DNA of 64,000 nucleotides from Neelides folsomi (lineage: Eukaryota > Arthropoda > Collembola > Neelipleona > Neelidae). The stretch lies in the NCBI GenBank assembly GCA_034687125.1, contig JAQGBZ010000034.1, forward strand, positions 186,001-250,000, written 5' to 3'. The notes under the pieces were generated by a model. The model saw only the letters and a program-made list of their open reading frames with translations, was not told the origin of the DNA and searched no databases. Shown here piece by piece: positions 1-12,123 of this stretch; positions within the stretch are counted from its first letter, which is position 1, and each line of letters starts with the position of its first letter. The position numbers were made by a program, and so were the translations under genes.

Positions 1-947
1 ACTATACCTATGTTCATTTTTTGGCACATATATAAATCCGCCATGATTAGATATATAATAGAAGTACATATTTTTGACTTGCGAATTTGTAATCGATAAT
101 AATAAAATATTTAAATAAAAAGGCATTGGTTTGAAGACAATACATTAGAAAGGATTTAAGTCGAAAATGGTCAAAAGTAAATTGATATAATGAAATCACA
201 ATTAGCCAGATCACATTCAAATAAACACATCGATTGATTTGGCTATTTTACACATAAGTAAGTATATATGTAAACTATATTTTGCATACTTATGTATATC
301 TACAATTTATATCTACAGAAAACATATTAAGGATATAATAGAATATTTCTTTAAAAATTTTCATTTAAATTTATTGATAAGTGTTAAGATTGAGTATTGG
401 ATCAATATGCAACAAATTTAAAGGGAATTACATATGTACATTCACCATATATTTAATATATTTAGTCCAATCTATGCGAAATGTAGGCAAAACCTCAAGG
501 GTTTCTCACTATTCCGATTTTACATTTCGCATGGATTTGCCCATTTATAAATATTAATCATTTTACTAAAAAATCAAAAGTATTTTATACAATAAAATTT
601 TCTCTCAATGTCTCAATAGACATATATAATAATTAATATTATTGTAATAATTAATGTAATAATTAATATTATTGTAATAATTAATGTAATAATTAATATT
701 ATTGTATGTAGTATAGGACAAAATGCATTTCGTATATTGTAGTATTATAAGGGTATAGGTACTTATAATATAACAAAGGTAAACTTTAATTATATCTATT
801 ATAGACTATAAAACGTCTTCCCGTAGGAAATACCTTTAACAAATCGTATCTAAACGATTTTCTCCATTTTTGCAATCTCTGTGCGATAATTAGTTAATTA
901 GGAATGTGTCAATTTGCTGGATCAAATTTCTGACTGAATTGATTTTT
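1..947. other. Noncoding flank downstream of the DUF229 gene
   Basis: AT-rich sequence with no open frame that looks coding. It holds one short tandem repeat (628-707). The 3' end of the DUF229 transcript should fall here, but I could not single out a convincing polyadenylation signal. Confidence 0.6.
628..707. repeat. 30-bp tandem repeat, about 2.6 copies
   Basis: The unit aataattaatattattgtaa plus a ten-base variant end (taattaatgt) is repeated almost exactly. It is pure A/T/G low-complexity DNA, probably a small satellite of no function. Confidence 0.8.
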
Positions 948-3900
948 TCACCCACGCTTGGCCTTTTTGAGAAAATCTTGACACATGCAGAAGTTCTTGA
1001 GGGCGTAATCGAGAACGCAGTCGCTTTGGCCCTTGTAGCTATTTACCCTGCTCACATCCCCAAGAAGTGTTCGAGTGCCGTTGAGGAAAAGTCTTAGCTT
1101 GGCTTCAAAATGAGCTTGGCTTGGCTCGACCTCCAGAGCCACCAAATAATCCTTGTAAGTCACCATCTTACCAAAATTGTTCCACATCTCACCCTGATCA
1201 AAAAAATTAAAAATTACATTAAATTAAAAATTATATTAAATTAAAAATTAACAATTATACTAAATTGCCAATAAGGAAAACGTCCAAATTGCTAATTTAA
1301 TGAATTACATGAAAAATTTCCCTCCCATAGAGGAATTTCTTAAAATTGAGTTTTGCGCAAAGACCAGATTTGATTGATGTGCTCAAAAGTCGATTGACAT
1401 CGCCAACAACGAATTCTCCTAAAGCTGTTGACAATTGAGATCGTTTTGAAACTGGAAATGAAAAAATACTGAATTTAAAAGCAAATAAGTATTTTCGTAA
1501 ATACGATCAATCTGTAAAATGACAATTAGTAAGGTAAGTTATAATAAATTTAAAATTTACCCTGAGGCGTTACTCCACACATACAGTAAACTTGTGGAAT
1601 TCCACTCGCTTCGCAAGTTCTATTAATGGGGGCAGTTTCAAAGAAGGAGAATCCTCTTCGGCTTTGAGGTCGATTTGGCTCTTTTTGATCACTCAGTCTG
1701 AGGACGTCTTTGAGGGTTTCGTAGAGATCCAGCGGATTCGTCAGACGTCTTCCGTTCATTTTCAAATTGTCGGCCCAATCAGGATGCTCCGCCCGCAGTG
1801 AGGGCGGAAAACGGGCAAAGAAAAAAGGGAGACTTTCTTCGTAAAATCCGAGGAAAGTTTCCCGGAATTCACCAAATCGATAGCCATGGTCGCTGATGAA
1901 AAATATCAAAGTGTTGTTCCCGCCTTTTTCAGGGTCAACGGCCTGGGTCAGGAGATCCAAAAATATTTTGTCTGCCGTCTTCAATTGATCAAAGTGGTTA
2001 TTTAATTATTTAATCACAAATTGTTTAATTATAATTATCGTTTAATTATCATTACCTGAAGACCGTTAAAGTCATCGTGTCCAATTGATGTGAACCAGGA
2101 GAGAAGAAAGTAAGGATAGTTTGGGCCCATTTCATTCAAAAAGTCGGAAAGGTAATTTGCAAGGAAACTCGTTGGCGTTTGACCCGAAATACAAGCGCTA
2201 GACCAAGATGCTTTTTTCTTCCTCAAATATTTATCTTGGGCTGTTAAGATTGGACGAAGATAATAATCCGTCGGCTCCTCCACAAATCCAGTTTTCTCTA
2301 ATTTCAAAACCCTCCTTAGATTTTAAATTTTACCAAATTGAATTTTTAATTCTTAAGTTGGAAAAATATTTACCATAGTTAAATATGGCGATATTTGGAG
2401 CGTCTTCAATTAAACCTTAAAATATAGTAAATGTTTTAAAAAAGAGTTAAACTATAAAAATGTATACCTATGCACTTATCGTTAGTATTATTATTGTTAG
2501 TATATAGTATATGGTACTTAAATGGTATGAATAATAAAATATGTATACGGTATGTATTGTTATGGTATATACTCTACACGTATCAAGTATAACAATATCT
2601 AATTAAAAGTTATTTGTAGAAGTTAAATTACCTGTGAAATAATTTTGCTCACTAAAGTTTTTCCATATTAATGGGCAATCGTCCATTTTGGTTGACGCAT
2701 CTTTCCAACAAGGTAAATATTCTTTTGAAGAACCCATCCCACCAAGGCTAATAAAAAAACAAAAAGAAAGTTCATTATGATTCTCATTTGCAAAATAGAT
2801 CAATTAAAATTCAATTTAATGATTCCAACTTGGAATTTCCAAGAATTTGTCAATTACCTTGCCATTATATTTGGAAATGTGTTTTCTCCCAATTTGGTAT
2901 ATCCGCTCATTTCCACAAATTCATTCTCGTCGAGAAATCTCTTGGTTCGAGTCAGCGATCGCAACATGTGCACTAAAATAAAAAAATATATTTATTGTTA
3001 AAAGTAAATTATATTAAATTATATATATTTTAAATAATTTACTTCTTGAGATCGAATCAATTCCAATGATGAGAACACTCGGCGGTCGTTCATTTTCACT
3101 CGTCCCTGCCCACACCTTTGCTTTTTCACCTGTGTGATTGTTGAGTATTTGGGGTGGAATAAAAGATGCTCCGAAATCAACAACTTTTTTTCGTTCCTCC
3201 ACTTGACATTCAATTTTGAAGAATGGGAAATGAGATTTAGTTCCTTCGCCCTTCAATGAGATCTCTTCACATTCATCGTCCAATCTGATCAAAAAATTAA
3301 GTTTATTAAAATTAAGTTTAAGATAATTAAATTTTCATTAAATTTTCATTACTTTGTCCCCCAGTCCGCTTTCTTGTTGTAATTTAATGAGTTTTGTTGG
3401 ACCCTCTGAACTCTCCGATAGCAGCACTTGGATTTGTTCCATTTGTCCGATTTCTCCCTGTCGATCACCAGGTTCTGGGAATTGAATCATGTACCTGAGG
3501 TTTGTGCGAAAAGCTTGAGAGATCTCACCTGGTTTTTCACATGGACATAGGGATGGGGACATTTCTGAAAAAAGGCCTTCCGGAAAAAAGGCTTCACAGA
3601 TTTGTCAAATGGGTCCATGTCCATGATTTTACAACTGTTGGTGTTGACCAGGTAAATTGGGTCTTGGTAATCCTGGCTTGACCTGCAAAACATTTAACCC
3701 AATTAACACCCAATTAACACTCATCTTTAACCTTAAATTTGTTCAATGGGTGGGCATTGAAACCATGGTTAAATCTTATACTTTATGAATCATAAATTAT
3801 GATTGAATAATGCCTTGAATATTGATCGAATTGTTTTTGTTAGTTAAATAATTATAATGGTTGATTAGGTGATTCTTCGACCTCTCCCAGTTACATTATT

Positions 3901-6900
3901 CTTGAATTACTAATAACTTATTACATATATAAATATTTATACATTCATGAATTTGTTCTTGTTGTTTTGTGAGACCAAGAAGTGAACTTCCCATTTTATA
4001 TGAATAATAATGGAAGCGGAAGGAAGTTGTATATGCGAATTAAAGTGAAATATATGAACGAGTGGGGAAATCTGTGAGGAGTGAGTCTGCATAATTATTG
4101 GGAGTTATTAAAGGAGAGAAATGAGAGTAATAATATTCCTTCCAAGATGAACCCAACATTGTTAATATTAGTATTTTTGTATTTGATTAGAAAGGGATGT
4201 GATGACTAATAATGTAATTTTGTATTCAAATGGGCATTTGAATACATTAAACTTAAATAATTATAATGGTAATTTATTATATTTGTTTGCATATTTAGAG
4301 GTAATGAGGTAATTTGTGAGGGGCCATTTGTGCAAACAAATTTGTTTTCACGAAAGTGAGATTGGAAATTGGGGGAATGTCTGTGTCCCAAATAAAGGTA
4401 AGAAAATCAGCTCAACCATCTGTTATTCTTAATGTCATGTGAAGGAATCGTCAAGTTTTAATTATTCCAAATTATTATTTACACACTTTTCAATAACTCA
4501 ACACGAAACCAAGCAATTCGTGGTTAAACAAATCAAATTAATGAATCGATATATTTATTGTATATATACCTACTCATACTATACATTAAGTACAGTGCAT
4601 TCATTGTATGTACCTGTATATATTATATTAATTGTAAGAATAGTGATATAATATCAAAGCATGTTAAATACATATAACGTGTATTAAAATTTTTTTCTCT
4701 CAAATGTGGAAATTGATTGAGAAGGAAGAAATGGTTAAATTGAATATTGAAAATCTTGTTTGACCTCATGTCCAAACTACCATCAGTCTCGATTTCATTT
4801 TTTAAGGAAAAGAGCCAATGTCTTTTTATTCTCTTTATTGATAATGTTAAACAATGTAGAAAAGATAAGAATAAAAGATTTCATACAAAGTTAATAGTTG
4901 CCTACATGTATGAATGATAAATATAAATAAATATATAAAGTAATAATAATTGAAATAATTATATAAAGAATGAATGCAAACTAATTTGCTAAACAATTCC
5001 TATTGCCATCATCTATCAAGTATAACTACAATACGTGCTATTGGATATATTTTGAAGCATATAAACTCCGATCACATTGAATTGAATGGACTCTCAAAAG
5101 TGTTGAAATGAGTTTGGTTTCATTTCAACATGAACAATCGTCTATTTTGATGGACAGGAAGTGTCGGGAAGGATTTTAGATCTCTTCAAGGAGGCTGAGG
5201 AGATCAAACAACAAAAACAACATCTGATTCCATTACCACATTTATATCATTCAATGCGACACGTCGCCTTCTACCCTTTCAGATAGCAGATAATAAAAGG
5301 AAAATATAATGAAAGTCTACTTGGAGCTATAGGTAGCTATTATTCATTTCATATATGGTATACCAATATGTGTAATATTTATAATAATAATATTACATTC
5401 ACCCATTATTCTTTTATATGCAATGTCATATTTATATTTTAATATCTAATGTTATATTTATATTTTTAATATAAAATTTTGTGTATAACTGTATTTAATT
5501 ATTTTTAGTACATTTATAATAAATTAAAATGATTGGTCTGCAATTTGTTTTAAGAAATTTGATCCAAAATGAGAATGAAGATCCGTGTCATTTGAATCCT
5601 ATGTGAATTGACCAAGTTTGGATATCGGATGAACATCGATGTAAAATGTAAATGATGTGTCTGTAAATGTATCCTGACGCCTCCCCAACCATCTACCTAT
5701 ATCTATAAATAATTAATATATGTATGTATACTATGTACAGGGTGTTGTTGCTTTCTATTTGATGTTTATTTAAAAAGGAAAGTAATTTATGGTCCACCCT
5801 GTACATATACATATATTACATATACCCTAATCCCCCGCTGATAAGCCGCCCTCATTTATAAGACGCCCTCAGATATAAGACGCTCTTGGAAAATATCAAA
5901 ATTTTATTCACCTATAAGACGCCCTCATTTATAAGACGATATGTTTTCAAGCTAGGTACATACAAATTCATATACATTACATACATACAGACTGTTTCTT
6001 TCATTTTCTTGGTTTATCAATTAACTAAATTAAGTCAGCTTCAGGTGAAAAACTGTTACCTATGGTCGTTTTTAAAAGGAAAACAATGCCTAAAGAGGAA
6101 TTTCCACCTAACCTTATTGTTAGAGTCAACGAAAAGGGTTGGGTGAATGCATCAATCATGGAAGATTGGATGAAAAGTGTGTGGTGTAAGCAAGCTCAAT
6201 TTTATTTCAACAAACCAAAGAAAGTGGAAAGTTTACTCATTTACGATTCTTGTACTGCTCATACAAAAGGTGATGTTAAAAAATTGTCAATCAATACACT
6301 CAACTTGCTGTTATTCCTGGAGGGTTAACAAAATACCTTCAACCTCATTGACATTTCAATCAATAAAAGTTTAAAAGATAAACTTCGTGAAAAATGTGAT
6401 GATTAATGAAGAAATTGCTACATTCACAAAGGGTAGGAAAAAAAGAAAACCAAGTTATGCCGAAATTTGCAATTGGATTGTAAAGGCGTGGAAAGATGTA
6501 CCAATTTTGGCAATTAAAAACGGGTTCAAAAAGGCCGAAATTCAAAGTTATGAAGATTCCAGTGCAACGAGTGCAGTTGAAGATGGTGAGGAGTAAAATG
6601 AAACTAATTCAAACGAAACGCTTCCTGCAAATGATGCTGATGATTTGATTGATATTGAACTTGAAGATGACGAAAACGACAACATCGGAGATGAGTTTGA
6701 TGGCTGGGATTAAATATGTAACTTCTTTTTAAAAATAATAAACGCATCCCTTTGTTGAAATTTACCTAATTTTTTAAATTTGATATAAGACGCCCTCATT
6801 TATAAGACGCTCTCGTTTATTAGACGCATCAGCATCCCAAAATTTTCTTATAAGACGCGGCATATCGGCGAGGGATTAGGGTACTCGCATCTCACAGATC

Positions 6901-8026
6901 CCTATGAAGCTCAAATTGTGCATATTCGCTCACAAATCCTTTCTTTAATCCCTTCAACTTATAATTATGACTTTATGATCCTCCAATTCCCATGAGTTTA
7001 CATTTTAATCGTCTACTTATGAGTTAAATATTTGACAAACATTTGGTTGATTGTTTATCCATAGAGCCATAAATCAATCTTCAGAGCTTGTGAACGATTG
7101 TTAATAAATATCATCTAATATTATTATTGATCATAGTAGAATGTGTATATGCCATAGATAGGCAAGCAAATAATATTAAGTTCCAAGATGAAAATTTGTC
7201 AATTCAAATACTAAATTTACCAATCCGACCAACTAATGTTGTTAAATGTGTTAGTAATGAAATTAACAAACGTAATGGGACATGTAGCCTTGAGGAATTT
7301 CCTCTGGAGATGATCGAATCGCAAAATTGGGTTGCAAGAAAAATGAACCTAATCAGAGCTGTGAAAAGAAAAGTGACAATTTCTCTCAACAATTTCAGTT
7401 TCCCCTTTCCAATTGTAAATAAGGAGAAAATTGAATCTTAATTAAAAAGCCCATAATTAACTCAATTACAGATATGTCCTTTCCTATCTCTAAAATCCCC
7501 AAAATTATCCCCATCAAATCCCCATTATCCTCAACATTCCAAATCCCAATTTTCTCAAATAAAATAATTATTTAGATAAACATATTAAACAAAACAAAAA
7601 CTAAAAAAAATACTAATCCTTTTTTAGCCAAATCTCAAAAATCTCATTCAGTAAAATATTAATATTTATATATCCATTACATTTAGTATTTTTCATTACA
7701 TACTGTATAGATTTTTATATTATGTACAGCGTAAAATTTTGTATTATATAATTTGATTCTTAAATGTTATATGTATTAAAGCTATGTGTTATTATTAATA
7801 ACATATTTATTCGCATTAATAACTTATTAATGAAATTGTAAAGTGAGATATCTTTGGGGCGAAATGAACTTTACCAAATTGGGGTATTTTGCGTGCAGAG
7901 AATGTCACAGGCCCCATAGTCTTTGATTGCCTTGTAGAAGGGTGTGACATATAGGACGAGGATGATTGCCAGGGATATGAAAAGTACGGGACGTTTCTTG
8001 AGACGTTCGAGTCTCTCGTAGCCCAT
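948..8026 (-). CDS. DUF229 family type II membrane protein (sulfatase/alkaline phosphatase fold)
   Basis: Eleven exons join in frame to 663 residues: 7875-8026, 3529-3682, 3353-3474, 3043-3284, 2858-2972, 2632-2747, 2374-2415, 2056-2297, 1561-1978, 1309-1451 and 948-1193. The protein starts MGYERLERLKKR and has one hydrophobic segment at about residues 13-31, which suggests a signal anchor with the bulk in the secretory lumen or outside the cell. Family hallmarks are visible: CKIMDMDPFD near the start, IIGIDSISR (about 215-223, where this fold carries its metal-binding/nucleophile site), FPNIMA, FNY, PTDYYLRP, and DHGYRFGEFR (D425-H426) followed by a GFYEESLP stretch. DUF229 proteins are invertebrate members of the alkaline phosphatase superfamily; substrate unknown. 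The first intron is 4.2 kb and carries transposon DNA, whereas the others are short. The start is supported by the W-S-S codon join across that intron. Alternative acceptors for exon 8 break the frame, so I chose the one at 2297. Confidence 0.9.
5736..5803. mobile_element. Short MITE, family A (TACAGGGTG ends), copy 1
   Basis: The left end reads tacagggtgttgttgctttc and the right end, read on the other strand, begins tacagggtggaccataaatt. The termini are bounded by TA. Two further copies lie at 13510-13585 and 40205-40305. TA boundaries and the short hairpin form suggest a Tc1/mariner-type non-autonomous element. Confidence 0.75.
5825..6881 (+). mobile_element. pogo/Tigger-like DNA transposon, decayed
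   Basis: The element is 1,057 bp long with terminal inverted repeats (ccctaatccc on the left, gggattaggg on the right) and a TA duplication at 5823-5824 and 6882-6883. Just inside both ends the short word tataagacgc recurs several times in the same orientation. Inside are pieces of a DDE transposase on the plus strand, opposite to the host gene. It lies in the first intron of the DUF229 gene and looks inactive. Confidence 0.88.
6062..6595 (+). pseudogene. Transposase remnant, DDE_1 (pogo/Tigger) type
   Basis: Two readable stretches belong to one former transposase. The first (6062-6328) contains GWVNASIMEDW and LLIYDSCTAH, the latter matching the second catalytic Asp region of pogo-type transposases. 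A frame change follows, after which DISINKSLKDKL (the third Asp region, normally QPLD) is read. The last stretch (6387-6595) carries KRKPSYAEICNWIVKAW and a short acidic tail. The N-terminal DNA-binding domain is absent and there are at least two frame breaks, so it cannot be functional as read. Confidence 0.8.
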
Positions 8027-11000
8027 TCTTCGCTCACATCCTCACTCACTTGTTCCTCCGACCGACTGAGCCCAACTGGGGCCGCAGATCCGACAAATGT
8101 AAAAATACACACAATGTCTTGCCAACTCTGCGTGGTCGATCCTTCCCCAACCTTCACCACCCAGTTAATTACAAGACCCAGAATCACTTCTTACACCATG
8201 TGGAGGATACATAGAACGGAAGCGGCTCATCCGCACAAAATTACTCTATCGATACCAACAGATTGATGGAATATATTTTTATATGATGTAATATATTTTT
8301 ATATGATGTAATATATATTATATAGGTATATATAAATGTATATCCAATATTTCAATATTGATCTAATATTCAATTACTCATATGATATATTATTCATATA
8401 AGCAATTACAAACATATAAATATTTAGATTTATACACAACCAAGTATGATTTTACATATAAATACATGAGTCATGAATATAAGTAATAATTCCCATTAAC
8501 ATTAATGTTATAAATATATATTTTTATATTTAAGGAAATGGGATTTAAAACATTTTTGTCCCTTTGAATGAAATGTAATTGTGTTGATTGCCAACATTAG
8601 ATTAAATTGAAAAGATATCCTCAAGGGTCTTTATGATAACGGGTTTGGGAGTCCTCTGAGGATTCCTCGTTGAATCATCATTTGAAAATCAAGAGGATTT
8701 TGTTGGGCAAAGGTGGGGAATTGAATTATCATTTCACGTCTTGGACTTCCCACGAGGAATCAAACATTTTCTAAGAAGAAATCTTCTCGATTTGTAATTA
8801 ATTTATAAATGTTCTGACAACGTCAAAAAATGCGGCCCAATTAACCAACAGAGATGGAATTTAATATTAGCAAACAATTTAATATTAGGGAACATTAATT
8901 AATAATTAGCCCTTTATTCGATTCATTTATGGAAAGTGTTCTCACCCGGCTCGTTATTCAATTCAATTGGACAAATGGATTCATTTACTGTCTGCAAGTG
9001 TATAATAATTGAGGAAATGGTCTCATTAACATTTCATGTCGAATACTAATCATTAAATTAAATCCTATTAATTCCTCAAATTCCCCATTTTCACAGCCCC
9101 AGGGAAAATATGGATTGGAGGTAAATATTAATATTCGAATGTTAATAATTAGTATATGTGAATTACTCATGAGGAAACATTGCACGATAGGCAAACAGGT
9201 CATTTGCTTAAATATATCTTTTCACAATGTCATATATACTAAATACATATATACATGTACTCAATACATGTAGTTCAACATGTGGCTTTTGTTTCTACCA
9301 ATTCCCATTTTATAACATTTTATAAATTGACCTAAAATGACCAATTTTGTATACACTAGTTGGATGGAGAAATCTATCTATTATTTTATATATCTGGAAA
9401 GTTAAAATATATTAAATTAGAAATATTAAATACGTGTAATATTACATATGGGCACCTATAATGTGTGTTTCTATGATGTGGATGAATGTGTGTGAGAGGT
9501 TAATTAAAAAGGATTTCCCTTTGGGCTATTGTGGACTCACCCGTGTGAAGATTAATAAGGTGGGAAAGGAGAAGATTTGGGCGTGGAGATGAAAGGAACA
9601 ATTTCCAGCGATGGACAGGCGAAGTGAGTGGGAAATTTGAAATTCTCTCATCTAACTTGTCATTCTCAGGTTTGGGATCAAATCGATTTCACCGCAACTC
9701 CGGAGATTCGCAAATGACCAAAACGTGTAAACAAATGCTGAGGAAAAGACTTTGAGAGGAAAGTAATTTATTTTCCAATTTGCTCAGGTTAAAAATTGAA
9801 GGCTCATAAACGAGGTTTTAAATTTCAGGGTGGATGAATTAGAAACTCGAGCGTTTCTCTTGAAAGTGGAGATGAATCGGATCATCTGGAAATCATAAAA
9901 TCTCATGTAAACTGCCAAGGGATGACGGCTTGAAAGCCAACACAACAATTCAACTAAACATATTAAATAATAGTTAACATTAAATATAGTTAACAAAGAC
10001 TCATAGCTAATCAAACCACCACCGTTCATTTCAATATTTTACAAAATAAACTATAAAAAATGAATGTTAATACGTAAAATGTGTAAGAATGTACATACTT
10101 ACTTTTATGTATTATAGGTATATCATAGTATAGTATATGTATATTTTACTTACAATTTTAGCTAGACATTGTGCCTGGGTTAAATATTGATTCCATAAAT
10201 TGGATTTATAATTTTATATGAATAGAAAATAATCAATTTGTAAATGCATATAGTGTATACAGCCTGGTGCAAACTTAACCGTTTTTTTTAATTCTTTAAT
10301 AACTTTAACATTTTTAAACATAGAAATTTTATTCTTAGAAGACAATTGAAGCAATACAATAGACTGTTAATTAGCATACTAAAATCTGAAATGGTTAAAC
10401 AATTAAGAATCCGCCTTCAAAGAGATACCTATTGAGATGTGCAGCCGTTCGTGCCGAGCAATGGAAACCAGGTGTTATCGTTGTATTGAAGTCAATGGAC
10501 TTCATATTGTGGATTGCACTTATTATTATTATTATATGATCTATAAAGAATATATGTGTTAGTTATTAGTCAGATTGGTTAAAAATTAAAAAAACTTGTG
10601 AGCGATTAAAAAAACGATTAAGTTTTTAAAAAACGGTGCACCAGGCTGTATATATTAATACTTAATACTGAAAACTGTCTATAACACAAATATTCATTTA
10701 GCACAATTAATTGATAATTAATAAATTATTAATGCTTAAAATTTCAAGAATTGCTCAAACTAATGAAAATGTAAATTAAATTAATTGATAAATATATATA
10801 TTATATATTTATAATATAATTAAATAACCATTCAAATTTATTCGAATCCAATTCCAATCAAATCCTGTATATTTAATTCCTTAAATGTGATTACACTGAT
10901 TTTGTGTTGAAGGGGCGAATTGAAACTTTGCCATTTAATGTACTGATAGATTTGGAGGTTGCCTTTGATTCCTACGAACTTTCATGGCATCATCGGCATT

Positions 11001-11057
11001 TTCTCTCTCCAATTTTCATTAAACCAAGTGAGATCCGATCGAGGACGTGGAGACGAA
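8027..11057. other. 3-kb head-to-head intergenic region (DUF229 / PHPT1)
   Basis: The DUF229 gene leaves to the left and PHPT1 to the right, so both promoters should lie here. About 8027-8220 is richer in G+C and is probably the 5' leader of the DUF229 transcript; 10900-11057 is likely the leader of PHPT1. Between them I see only AT-rich DNA and one MITE (10258-10650). Confidence 0.6.
10258..10650. mobile_element. MITE, family C (TACAGCCTGGTGCA ends)
   Basis: A 393-bp element whose ends are inverted copies: tacagcctggtgcaaactta on the left, and on the other strand at the right tacagcctggtgcaccgttt. Runs of T/A follow the ends on both sides. TA borders fit a Tc1/mariner-type non-autonomous element. 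No coding content. Confidence 0.8.
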
Positions 11058-11590
11058 ATGGACAAGTTGGCTCAAGTTCCAGATGTCGTCATTGACAAGG
11101 GGACGTTCAAATACATTCTGGCAAAGATCTACGTCGAAGACGATGACAAGAACGAAGTGTCCAAACTCGTTGTAAGAGGATTCGAGAGCGCTGAATTTCA
11201 TGGTAAAATTGAATATTATTATTCACACATTCACACACGTTCAAAATCCAGTTCAATGGTTTAACATATGCCAATTGTTTAACATGTGCCAATTGTTTCA
11301 ATCCCAGCTGACATTTACGAGAAATTTCAAAAAGAGTTGCCAAAGGGTTTCGACAGCGAGGTTCTCGGAGGCGGACGAATCCAAAACGACGAATTTGAGA
11401 TCAAAATTTACGGATACTCTCAGGTCAGCATTAATAATTATAAGTCTCGTACAATACGGAATTGGATTGTTCTTCAACTTCAATTAATTTTTTATAGGGA
11501 TACGGGAAGGCCGACCATTCAAAGACTCTCGACATCTTAAAGAAACATTATCCTGATGCGGAGATTAGTTATTCGAATGATGGATATTAA
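11058..11590 (+). CDS. PHPT1: 14-kDa phosphohistidine phosphatase
   Basis: Three exons (11058-11202, 11308-11423, 11498-11590) give 117 residues, close to the usual ~125. PHPT1 removes phosphate from phosphohistidine in cytosolic proteins. The catalytic histidine is in SAEFHADIY (H48, equivalent to human H53), at the first exon junction. LGGGRI, YGYSQGYGKADH and the C-terminal NDGY, all signatures of the family, are present. The start ATG directly precedes DKLAQVPDVVID, which aligns with the family N-terminus. Introns are about 105 and 74 bases. A canonical aataaa lies 15 bases after the stop. SNAPC1 follows 533 bases downstream on the same strand; no functional link is implied. Confidence 0.97.
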
Positions 11591-12123
11591 TTTAACCTTC
11601 ATACAATAAAATTCAATTATTGAATTAATTTTAATTTTATTTAATTACACTCCATTGATGCACTTTCATGGTTTAAAGGCCCATTGATTTTTACGCATAA
11701 TAAAATCATTTTCTCTTTAATAAAGGGTCATTTCATCTAAGCGTATTATTCCCTGCTCTTGATTATTAATTATGCATAAAAATTCGGTTTAAATGAGGAA
11801 TAATTAGAATAATGAGAATAATGACGCATTAAAAGTCAGTTGATGAAAAGAAATTTCTCATTTTGCCCAAGTTTGACTAAAAACTAAATGGAAAAATCAA
11901 CAGGCGGGAATTTGAAACATTAGCCGGCATTTTCTTGCGTCGAGTCAAATTGACTCAGTCAATTCAGCGTGGTTGAGGAAGGCGCTGAACAAAAATAGGG
12001 ACCAAGTCAGAAGTGTCAATCGTGTCAGAGGTCATCACCATAAAGCCAAGGTATCAAGTTATCCTTATAATTAAGAATTGAACTTCATTCGGTTTGAACT
12101 AATTTGTTGAATAATTAAAAGCC
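11591..12123. other. Spacer between PHPT1 and SNAPC1
   Basis: 533 bases on which I see no coding signal. It must contain the end of PHPT1 and the promoter and leader of SNAPC1. The G+C rises after about 11930, consistent with a 5' leader. Confidence 0.55.
11605..11610 (+). terminator. Candidate polyadenylation signal of PHPT1
   Basis: An aataaa hexamer lies 15 bases past the PHPT1 stop codon. Position and sequence fit; use is not proven. Confidence 0.5.

Larger units (their letters stand above)
3683..7874 (-). other. Large first intron of the DUF229 gene
   Basis: The intron runs from the donor after codon 50 to the acceptor before the WSSQDYQ segment. It contains a 68-bp MITE (5736-5803), a pogo-like element (5825-6881) and otherwise AT-rich DNA. 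Open frames inside it (for example 7127-7441) are not recognisable proteins. Confidence 0.8.

Noticed and set aside
3338-3562. Minus-strand frame MSPSLCPCEKPGE...
   Set aside because: It crosses a real intron. Using the donor at 3528 and acceptor at 3475 gives the DUF229-like reading QNLVIDREKSDKWN instead.
7127-7441. 104-codon plus-strand frame in the first DUF229 intron
   Set aside because: AT-rich, unrecognisable, and about the length expected by chance in this base composition; no link to the nearby transposon.
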